The notes under the pieces were generated by a model, which was not told the DNA's origin, searched no databases, and saw only the letters and a program-made list of their open reading frames with translations. From Serilophus lunatus (lineage: Eukaryota; Chordata; Aves; Passeriformes; Eurylaimidae), in NCBI GenBank assembly GCA_013399895.1, contig VXBA01005705.1, positions 833,286 through 897,285 of the forward strand: a stretch of DNA of 64,000 nt. The letters run 5' to 3'. Below, piece after piece: positions 22,860 to 33,310 of this stretch. Made by a program: the position numbers and the translations under genes. The number at the start of each line of letters is the position of its first letter. Position 1 is the stretch's first letter.

Positions 22860-23741
22860 TTTGAACAGGTAAGTGGAAGCCAGAAAAAAACCCCAAGCCA
22901 GTAAGGAAGTGAAGTGAAGTTGAAGAGCAAAGGGATTGGAAGGATGAATAAAACTGTAGCTCTTCTCAAAGAAATAAGGTCTCCACGAGGTTTCTTAGGG
23001 AGCAGGCAGAGACAGACAGGTCCTGTACTGTGGCAGCAGGACTCCAAGCTGAAATCGTGTTGCTGTTCATGGGAAAAGCTTAGCTTCTAGAATGAAAGCC
23101 AAAGTGCAGCATAATGGAGAGCCTGGGAAATATCTTCAAAGTTTCCTCAAAAGCATGAACACGTTGCAAGGAACACTTTATGAGTACCTATCCTTGAAAG
23201 TTTCCTCTCTGAAGCATATGCTTCACAGGAAAGGTGTTCACATGGACTTACAGAAACCTTTTCCTGGACAGTTAATATATTATCTGAGAAGAACACAAGG
23301 TGGCATGAATCATGGAGGCAGTATGTTAAGCAAATCAGAAGTATGATACTGCCTTACTATAGAAGAGGTTCAGGACTGCATCCTGCTCAGCACAGCAGTT
23401 ATGTTGGTAGTTATTCTGCTGAGCAGTTTCTAAGGAGTACAGGCACAGCTTGCTGCCAGACCTTGTTGCAGATTTTGTCTGTTTTGCACAGAAGGAACTG
23501 GCTACCCTGTATCTTGAAAAAGAAATACCTATATTTTTTATCTTGCAGCTGCTGGTTTGTTCCCATTGAGGTTATTTTCTTTCAGATTTTCCCCTGCAGG
23601 ACCATCATGAATATTGAGCAAGTGGTCAAGTACCCTATTTTCTTCTGTTATGAAGTCCTAGAAAAGGCCATTTCACCTTCTGAATCACAGTGGAGTTCTG
23701 TGATTATTTGAGCTAGTGTCTCATTCTGTTTCCTTTTACAG

Positions 23742-23808
23742 CACATCTCTTCAGATCTGTAGCAAAATCATGTATGCCTTTCCATCAATAAACGTCCAAT
23801 TTACATTA
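23742..23808 (+). other. OVST: OVST terminal 3'UTR exon (predicted)
   Basis: Starts after TCCTTTTACAG and runs to an inferred cleavage site 15-20 bp after AATAAA. An earlier acceptor, CCCCTGCAG at 23591-23599, would start a longer exon at 23600. Which is used cannot be told from the sequence. Confidence 0.6.
23787..23792 (+). terminator. OVST: OVST polyadenylation signal AATAAA
   Basis: Canonical hexamer about 0.9 kb after the stop. It is followed at 23817-23840 by a T/GT-rich stretch (repeated TTGG and a run of T), the usual downstream element. Confidence 0.8.
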
Positions 23809-23840
23809 GGTATACGCTTTTTTGGTTGGTTGGTTTTTTT

Positions 23841-24369
23841 CAGTGCCACAGAACAGACATTTCTATGACAATTGTTGACTGGGGGGGATGAAAAGAGGAA
23901 CCTATCTATGCTACCGCCAGCGTTAAGCTTTCCCTCCCAACTGCAGCAGGTACTCCTCCATCCCTCTGGGCAACTACTGCAAAATGCAACATGTTCAGAG
24001 TCCCTGTCATCTCCAGAGTGTGGGCCCCATTGCTCACGGCTGCTGAACAGCCCTCCACCTTTCCCCAGCCCTGTTAGGGCACTGCCTCTGCCCCTGTGCT
24101 ATAACAGTAGGCATTTCTGTATGGACATCATAGGACATCATAGAGTAACTCTGCATCATGCTTAGTAGAGTAGAGGGTGAAGAAAGGGTCAGAATGTAGT
24201 CCAGTCCTGGCGAGTGCCTGGTCCCACACCCTGGATCTCACCTTGCCAGAGTTTGATCAGAGTTTATCAAAAAGAGATCCCTGATGCACCTCTTGTCATC
24301 CCTTATCTTTGTTACGCTTGGAACCATGGTGATTTCTGCAGAAACGAAACACTACAGGGCTGCAGCTGG
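23841..24369. other. Intergenic, nothing recognised
   Basis: Unremarkable sequence between the end of OVST and the CpG-rich island. The only local structure is a short tandem repeat (ACATCATAGG twice) near 24123-24142. Confidence 0.6.
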
Positions 24370-24845
24370 CAGACGGGTGGGAACAGCGTGAGCCAGGCAC
24401 TACCGGAGCAGAGGGGAAAAAGGACGGGGAGGAGCGGCTGGAGACGATGTAGCATCGGGAGGGCTGGGGAGAAGAAGCACGGATGCTGCTCCTCTTCCCG
24501 GGAGACAGAGCTGGGCTCCCACGGGCGCGGCTCCTGGCTCGCCCGCCAGGCAGCGCCCTGGCTCCGCGCCGCCCGCCTCCCGGGAGCGGGGAGGGAGCGG
24601 GGCGGGGAGCGGGGCAGGGAGCGGGGCGGGAGCGGGGCGGGAGCGGGGCAGGGAGCGGGGCAGGGAGCGGCGCATCCCTGGCGGGGAGATGGGACCTGCC
24701 GGGTAAGCTCTCCGCACGCATCGCAGCGTCCACGCAAACTGCCCAGGTGCTGATTTGTGAAAGGATCCATCTCGCCGGGCGATTCGCTAAAGCCACGCGC
24801 GGACTTGCTTTTCTTTCCCCGCCCCCCCCAGCCTCGCGGTGAAAA
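24370..24845. promoter_or_regulatory. CpG-rich island with G-rich tandem array
   Basis: Sharp island of high G+C and dense CpG in an otherwise AT-rich region, with many GGGCGG/GGGGCGG (Sp1-type) boxes. At about 24581-24670 a tandem array of GGGAGCGGGGC-like units gives repeated runs of three or more G on the + strand. All frames are open here because of base composition, so I do not call the overlapping ORFs genes. It could be a promoter for an unidentified or non-coding transcript; neither direction is proven. Confidence 0.65.
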
Positions 24846-27800
24846 TTAATCATCATGTGAACACAGAATACCCCTCTTCCCGAATCGATTTCTTTTGAAA
24901 AACCAAGTAAATAAATAGAGGTTTAGAATCGCGCCGTGCAGGATATGCGCGATATTAATGTTATGAAAAGCCATTTTTGTTAAGTTCCACTGAGGAGGAA
25001 TTTGTGGGGCACAGCTTCGGCTAGAGTGCCGATTTCCATGCAAAGTTCAAAAATTAAAACTTCACTGGTGGTAGGAGGGAAGCGAAAAAGGCTGTGAATT
25101 TAGTTTTCCTGACACGCCCCGAACTGTAGCAACCGACTCGATTTACATGAGCATCAGACCCGACTAAAGCAAAAGAAATCAATAACTACAGTGACAAGGT
25201 TGAAAAAGAGAGCAGTCTGAGTGGATGTGGACGCCGGATGTGTATCTTTCTGAGGGATTTAAGGCCAATTAAACTGAGGTTTCAGCATCTCACATGAAAC
25301 TCATAAAAATCCCCTCAGATCTGGCCAAATGTTATTCTGTTCTGCCAAACATCATTTTCTAGAGGAATCAAGGTCCCGAGGGAGAAAAAAAAAAGGTGCA
25401 TTTTTTCCATTCTTTTGGAGCCTTCTCTTCCTGTTAGGCCAAACCTGAATATTTAAACATCAAGTGCACATTTCCCAGTGCAATCTCTTCCTCTGCATGC
25501 TGAAAATGTAAGGTTTATTACCCAATTTTATCCTTTCACTCAAACAGCAATTATGCTGTTTGCAGTCAGATCTAATAATCATCCCATGCTCAAACTCTTC
25601 CTCTCTATTTTTACAGGTAGATCATGTCTCCCTGTTTGCCACATGAAACAGCAGTGTTCTTCAGACACACTTCAACACCTTCAAGATTTTTGGAATCTTG
25701 ATGTCATGTTTCAGCTCTATGTTTTGTGTCACACACATGAAACTAAAGCAAGTATATTAATTGTGGACTGAGCAAGACAGGAACATCCACTCTCTTGCTT
25801 AGGCCTCTCAATTGCTTAGCTAGCACTCTTGTTAAACAAGAGTCCTTGGTCCAGGGAATTTGGCTACATCTTTGGGTTCAAATCCTTTGTGATCTTTGCA
25901 GAGTCACAAGTAACAGTGCCAATTTATTAAACAATGGCACAGCAAGACCTCATCTCTATGATTTTTTTATTTTACAGATGTTCAGTTCTTCTTCTAACCA
26001 CATATGAAATATAAAATGTGAGTAATGACCAACCAATACACTGATTAAAGATGACCAAAAATGTGCCAGATGAACCTTCAGTCAGATGTCTCTGAGGAAA
26101 CAACTCAGCCTTGTTCTCTGATTATTTCTTTGTTGAGTACATTCACAACCTACATGGTGGACTATTAGGGAGGTAGGGCTCTGTCTGCATTTAGATGACC
26201 ACCACCATCTGATTAATCAGGCAGATAACAGAGAAGCATGGTCACATCTCTGACGCCACTGTCTGTGAGATGCATAACATCAGAAATGGGCTTTCTGAGA
26301 CACGACTCCTATATTTTAGCTTGTTATTCAGGGCAACAATGAAAAGTTTTCTCACAATTTTTCAGGTGAAGAAACTGTATTGTGTAAACTAATCCTGTAG
26401 CTCAAAGCAAGTGAAAGCTTTTTTCGGCTCAACCTTTTGAGGGTCAAGAAAGCCCTAAAAGCAAGGCATTACGTTGAATACAGGACCTAATAGACTCATT
26501 CAAGGAAACTTCTCACTCTCTTCATTTCTGATGCTCCTGTGAGCTCAGCACATTCATCTCCTGATGCCTTTTGATCCTGTCCTGAGGTCCTCTGCTCCCC
26601 ATTTCTGCCACCACAACATTCCTGCTGGGCAAACCAGGATCTCCCTTAAGAATATGGTTTCCGCAGGGTTTCTGGATCCCGTGTTGTCGCACTGTGTATG
26701 TAACCTGACAGCTGGGAGATTTAAAATTCTTGTTTGAGACTGAAGGGAGAGTAAACTTGAACATGATGGTCAGAGTTGAAGGGAATACACAGTGTTCTGA
26801 CGAGATTTTGTGTGCATGCTGCTAAAGTGCTAACCTTGCACATTTTTTTCAGCCTCCTACTCTTTGGCTCACTCCCCACAGGGAGGTTAAGGCTGATTTA
26901 TTACTGGAAGCAATTGCATAACTATGCCACATGTTTTCTACTTCATTTAACCAGAAGTGACCACCTCTGGGCCCCACTGCTATTCCCTTTGCTATTCTGC
27001 CTGTTAAGGCATGTCCACATTTACTCAGTGACCCAAGGTCTGTGCCATGTTAAAGCTGATCTGAGAAATCTCATGAGTTGAGGAGTGTGGGATGTACAGC
27101 TCTCTCTTCAGAGCCCCTGGCTACTTAGGCTGGTCTTGTCCTGTTGCATTACAACCACTTGTATCCAGTCCAGGATATCCCAAAACATGTGGGAAATGAA
27201 GTGGTGCAATGCTGCTATGGCAGGCTCTGTAGCAGGACGCTGTGTGCAAAAGGGTCCTGATAAATACTATGTCCTCCAGCTGTGTTACAGTGCCATGGCT
27301 CATAGACCTTTCCCTGACCTGAGAAGTCAAATATGACCAGCTTTGTCTTTCCGAGCAAGAGGTAACAGAACAAAGCACAGGTGCCATGTAAAGGATTAAA
27401 CACAAGAATATCTGATTTCCTTGCCTCATACTCCTTTAGGACCTTCTTGTCTGGCTTTCCTGTAGCATCCTCCATCTCCAACGGGACAAACACAGCAGCT
27501 GAATCCCAGCTCCTCTCTGCACTGGGGAAAGACTGTGTGTGAGGTACTGAACAGCATCTGGCTTGGATGTAGCGCAGAGAAAGCCCAGTGGGCTAGCCCT
27601 GTGTTACCTTGCAAGTCATTAACTGAACTAAGCATAAAGCCTTTCCTTTCAGCCACCTCAGCTCAGAGAGCAGGCCCTGGGCCTGAGGCCAGCAGTGTCG
27701 GGCCAGCACCTCCCCCCCAGCACTGCTGAGGAGTGAGACCCTTTGCACACCTCTGCATCAAGTGGGTGTTGTAGCAGACTAACACAGCAGGGTCTGTGCC

Positions 27801-30800
27801 ACCACTTTCTGCTCCCTTCTTCTAGCAAAGCTGTTCAGAGGGGGCATTGATTTAGGGTTTCCCTTTTTTTAACAGCTAAATGAACATTAAATCCAAGTGA
27901 GAAGAATCTTTGAAATGCCTACACAGTCGAAGTATGACCTTTTCCTACACTGGCACTCTTGTTCATGGCCTTGTGCTATGAAGTTTGGATTTTTGGATGG
28001 TCTCTGGGGATGGATAACTCATGACACCTGTGGATACCTGTTATTTTTCACATAACCCTCGGGGCAAGTTTTTTTTTCCTTCCATCTGCTCAGCATTTCT
28101 CTGTAGCTTGGTCCATTGCTTCTGCTCCAGCCACTATGCATCACTCAGGAAAGTCTGTCTCCAGTGCCATTCAACCAGACTTGAATCAACCTCAGGGCCA
28201 GCAGATAGGACCTTCATGAGATGCCTGTACCTCATCTGAGGAGAAAGGGAGTACACAACAGCTAAAGCTAAACACAAATTCTGTGTGCACTTAGTATATC
28301 TTTTTATATGACTCAAAAAGAGCATAGTTAATTGTCCCAAGTTCTGTTCTCAGACACATTGGTAAATAGTTTGGTTTTTTCTCCAGCCTTCCTTGGCAAT
28401 AGTATGAGTAGTACAAAAGTATAAATGAAAATAACTTGTCATTCATTACTACATCAGGGATTATCTTCATTTCTCTATAATATAAAAAATCTATGAACAT
28501 GAAAATAGTTTTTTATTTATATATTTTAAAATTATTAGATCTCTTTCACTAATTACCTTTCATGGATTTAATAGTGGGATTTCAACAACTGATCCTACTG
28601 TGTGCGTGCTGTGCACTGTAACTATCAGACAGATACACTGTAGGTCTCTCATGCCCAAAGGTTAACAACATTGGTTATAGACTTTTTTTCAACATACAGC
28701 ATAGATTTCTTTTAAGAAAAGAACAAGTTCATACATAGAGATGATGTTTCTTTTAATATAACTGAGAAGGCAGATAAATACTACTTTATGTAGGACTTAC
28801 CCTACAAATGGGCTGCCTTACATCACACAAAATACGATCACAGGACTGTTTATAAAATGCAGCTACCAATCTGGTTTGCAATTTAATCTACAAAGTGCAT
28901 TAAAACAAGAGTAATTCATTGGTACCTTTGCCTGAATTTACAAATTTGTTCATATTACACCACAGAAATATGAGCTATATTTGGCAGCCCAGCTGTCTGT
29001 GTCTAGGGAACAGTTCATCTACTACCAGGGCTTTCTCTCAGATTAAGATATTCAACAAGCAACTAAAGTGGGTTATCTTTATTCATTCTGAGATTTTCAG
29101 TTTCATTTGAAGTTTAGCTGATGAAGCCTTTTTATGGCATTGCATTTCATTGCATCTCTTCCTTTTTTTGTTTGTTGCAGCTTGTTCATATTGTCTGATG
29201 TTTTTTTGATAGAGGACCTTCTCTTCACTATGGCCTGTGAAATATTTTGTCTTCCACACAATAATAACCCCTTTTTTTTTTCTTCAGGTGTTGCTGTTAG
29301 TTCTACTGATTTATACAATACTTTTTCTTGTCACACTTTTTTTGTTATTTGAAATAAATTGCTTTGGGTTTCTTTGATTTAGATACACAGGCTTGGAAAA
29401 CTAATATAATTATTTGGATTTCCTTTAAAATAAAAATACTGATTTTTTTTTTCCTTCCGAAGTATTTTGTCAGCCTTTAGCTGAACGGCTAACACAATTT
29501 TTTTAACCAGAGCTGTTAATATAAGTCTCCAATTTTACAGTGCCTCTTTTTTCACCTGTCACCGTACAAAGAGTATGTAGGTAGATGTAAACTGTAGAAA
29601 AATGTAAGGAGAGAGACATTCCTTTGCTATAGCTGCTAGTTTCCAACAGGGGTTCTTTGGTGAAAGCGCATGGACCACCTTAGACAAAATATCATTGTTT
29701 TCAAGAAACATTTCCTCAGCTTTTTAACACATGCCTGTTCTTCAAAGGCAAAGGATGAAGTTCAGTTTATTGTTTTGCTCTGTCTTTGAGGTTTGAGTGT
29801 TGTGCTACAGTCGTTGAGGAGACAGAACAAGAATATATTAAAGAAGGGAGCGCCTTTCTTGGGATTATCAACCTCTGATAACAGGTTCCAAAACTGTTTA
29901 AGATTTTTGTGGCAGAGAAGGATTCCCGAATATAATACTGTTGTGATGATACTGAGAGCATTTACACTTATTCACATACATCTTTTTTTCCTGCAATTGC
30001 AGTCACCAGTGAGCCACTCTGTTGCTGGACAGTTGGCAGTGATCCACAAAGCTAAAGAATAGAAACTGGAAAGAAGTCAGAGGAAAGTAAACCAGAATTG
30101 GATTAAGGTGGTTAAAATTACACAGTTCAATATCCTACTTTATTTTCAAGGGAAAATGTGTTTTCAATAGTAGTCATAAAGTTGGAAGTGTAGGACACAT
30201 CACATTTTTGTGTCATTTTTGCTAGGCAATGCTGAGAAGACTGTATGGCTTAGAGGAAACTTTGCAGAATAAAGGAAATATTGTGGACACTTGAATGCTT
30301 AAAATAATACAAAATAGTAATAATGATACTTTCGGGAAAAGTAGAAGTGTTCTCATGGCATCTGTTTTTTATTGACCTGGTGTCTTGCTCCATTTCAGTA
30401 CGATAATACCTGTAATGGAAACCCAATGTGTCAGCACATGTAGCTTACTTTCATATTACTGTAATCTCTCTGAAAATTATCTAGAATTAAGCTAGTTTTC
30501 CCAAATGTTCTTTGGAAAAAAAATGAAATTTCAGAATAATGTTATAGTTTGAATTTAGCATTGAAAATATATGTTTCAGAAACCTCCTATGGAATAGCCA
30601 AAACATGTGCTACCTTTGAAAGTGAGAGTAAACATATGTAATAATTTCTTTTCAACCAGGAAGAACCAAAATTAATTGATGTCCTTTAGTATAGAAATTC
30701 CCTCTGCTTGGAAGGATATAATAAATTTGATTTTGGGATTTTGGCTAGATTTACTGTGATATGGAATAATTTAAATTCCTTGTGATCAACAGTTAGGTAC

Positions 30801-32500
30801 AATGATTCACTTGGGTTTCTTACCAGCTTAATATTGGGACCAGTCGCTAAAGATATTGGACATATACAGATTTTTTTCTTGGTCTGCCAGGTGCACAGTG
30901 GCCTCAGATGCATATGAAGCATTATCATAAGAGGAAATACCTTTTCTGTGGGTAAAATTATGACAGGTCATTGAAGCCATCCCCATGTACAGCAAAGACA
31001 TTGTGTGCCTTTTTCAGCAGTGATCTATTTTATTAGACTAGATAGCCTTGTTGGAAGAAGCATCCAGTGTTTCAGACACACAATCTCTCCTTCAGGACTA
31101 CAAAAGCACCCAAAAGCTTTCAGGCTAAGTACAAGTTCAGGCTACTTGTTATGAGCTTTGTGACAGAGGAACCAGCTGAAGCACCAAATGACTGAGCTAA
31201 TAGGGTGGATAGTGCTTGTGGAGCAAAGTGGGAATTGAGGTGTCAGAGAGTTGGTGAAAGGTCCCTAGGGGACTGAGAAGCAAGTGTGTTATACCTTGTG
31301 AATAGTAAATTCATGGAAGAAGATGATAGCAAATACCACTTTGAATCACTGGGTTTGATGTTGTAGATCTGTGAATTTTGGTTTTATATACTCATCTTTA
31401 AAGTGTACCTTGCATCTGTCCATTCATATTGTTTTTTGGTTTTAGTTTTCAGCAGCCTAAATGACAACAAGCAACTTGGTATGAGTCATGTTTTCCAGCA
31501 AATACCCGGGACACTATTCCTTTCAAAAACAATATTTTGCACAAGTTATTTACTAAAGTAAAAGATGGGGGAGGACAGATGATATGGGGAATTTCTGGAG
31601 AAAGATTTTTATGGCTTTTATTACTTGGTAGTTACACAATCCATTCTTTTTATCAGTATTTCTATAATTAATAGTCTGCTAAATCTTCTGGTTTGCATGA
31701 GTACATATTCATTCTGTCTCCATATGACATAAATATACTTCCCACCAACAGACACTGGCTGCCTCCTGTTTTCCTAACTTTTGTCATTCATAAAAGGTGA
31801 TAAACTTTATTCTACAAGACTCTATTGATTTTTGAATACCATTCTTAACTTTTCTTTCATCCACAGACATTTCTTCTGGTCCTTTGCACTGCTTTTCCTT
31901 GCAGTTTTCTGGCTACTACCTCAGAGTCGAAACATGCTATCATAGCTAACACTGAGTCTTAACATTCACTCTTTTTCAAAGCTTTATCTTCAGACAAATA
32001 GCAAACAGCCTTTGCTGTTGTGATTTAATAAGCTCCCTTGCACACAACAGAAAACTTCTGCCATTAATGTGGTTTCACACATTCAAGATGATTTATGCCG
32101 CAGCATTTTCTCTTCTGAGTTATTTGTATGCAACAGAAATCTTCACAGGGACCATGAATCTCTATAAAGAGTATTACTGAATCCTTTCACTACACAGCAC
32201 TGGAAGGTTGGCCGCCCTATGGCTGCAATTTTAGCAATTTTCCATGGACTGGTGCAAACATCCCACCTAGTTAGACTGGTCAAGAATTGCCTACATTTTA
32301 GGCTGAATATTTCTGTAGAATGATCTGTTGGAATTTAGCTAACCTTTTTCCCTTACTAAATTCAACTTCTAGGTAAGCCTCTACAACCAGAGGTTTACAG
32401 AACAAGTTAAGTGAACAGCATTATTTCTAAGTGACTTCTGTTACAAACATGTCTCAGAGCAGCACAGATCTGAATCTGGCCAAGGGAAGGAGAAGCCACC
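24846..32500. other. Intergenic, no gene recognised
   Basis: About 7.6 kb of mostly AT-rich sequence with many stops. All ORFs are short and none resembles a protein family I know. Two overlapping minus-strand ORFs at 27121-27493 were looked at and not accepted. No repeat family is recognised with confidence. Confidence 0.6.
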
Positions 32501-32545
32501 TGGAACATCTGCACTCCAGGTGACACTGATGGAAGATAACCAACA

Positions 32546-32855
32546 TTCTGGGAAGACAGGGATGTCTCACAATGGCATTGTGTAATATTTGTGCATATTC
32601 AGTGTAGAAACAGAATACATTTCCATATTCAGACAAGTGCCCCGCTACATTTTGGGTTATATTCCCAACAAATTATTTATCTAACCCGTGGCAACTATGT
32701 CAGCAAACTGGCAATATTGTGTTAACATGATATGGGAAAAGTTTCTGTCTGTAGGTTTCTCTTTGGTCTTAAAATACCTATAAGCCTCGCTTTTGGTTTA
32801 AAATATCAGGGTGCTCCACATCAGAGCGATGTGATTGGATACTGCCTTCAGGGAA
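32546..32855 (+). promoter_or_regulatory. A2M: Two STAT3-type sites upstream of A2M
   Basis: TTCTGGGAA at 32546-32554 and TTCAGGGAA at 32847-32855 fit TTCnnnGAA. The first matches the core of the acute-phase element known from rat A2M. They lie roughly 590 and 290 bp before the predicted transcription start. Short motifs occur by chance, so function is inference. Confidence 0.45.
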
Positions 32856-33111
32856 TATTACCCTGTGTTGATCATAGCTCATATCCCAAACACTGAGGAT
32901 TTCTGATGGGTTAAGGAAAACGCTATGAATCATTCAAAGATTTCTAATATAAGCATTATCCAAATAAATACCCTTCCCCCACTTGCAGAGTCTCTGGCCA
33001 AATACTGTCCCTCTGTTCCAGCTCCTCCTTACTGCCTCTCCCTGTTTCCGGATGGGGCCTGGCCCCCAGCCTTTATCTCCTCCAGCCCCTTGGCTGTTTG
33101 CAGAGAGCAGT

Positions 33112-33117
33112 TATAAA
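33112..33117 (+). promoter_or_regulatory. A2M: A2M TATA box
   Basis: TATAAA about 110 bp before the start ATG. Transcription would begin near 33140-33145, giving a 5'UTR of about 80 bases. Confidence 0.7.
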
Positions 33118-33221
33118 GAAGCTGAGTGAGCAGAGAGTGGAGGAGAATTAGAAGGTGCAGGAAAACAGCAGCACCGGAAAGACAGAGTCTCTGTTTCACT
33201 CACCACGACTTGCTCCGCACC

Positions 33222-33310
33222 ATGGGGAAGAACAAGCTGCCCAGCAAACCAAATATCTTCCTCCTTCTTCTCTTCTTCCTTCCTGGAAATACCTCTGCCA
33301 ACACAGAACC
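33222..33310 (+). CDS. A2M: A2M exon 1, signal peptide
   Basis: ATG in a strong context (ACC before, G after). MGKNKLPSKPN is a basic start, then a hydrophobic FLLLLFFLP core and a likely signal-peptidase site around NTSA-N. The exon ends in two bases of a Pro codon completed by exon 2. Donor ACC/GTAAGC. The 161-residue ORF overlapping in another frame is a shadow. Confidence 0.95.

Noticed and set aside
24214..24856. Several long overlapping ORFs on both strands (up to 186 codons)
   Set aside because: They are open in most frames at once, low in complexity (Arg/Gly/Ala/Pro repeats) and caused by the GC-rich island.
25870..25890. GGTTCAAATCC, resembling a tRNA T-loop
   Set aside because: The preceding bases do not form acceptor, D or anticodon arms.
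27121..27493. Two overlapping minus-strand ORFs, about 100 codons, one with a plausible-looking acidic/basic mix
   Set aside because: No family resemblance, two frames open equally, no splice or promoter context seen.
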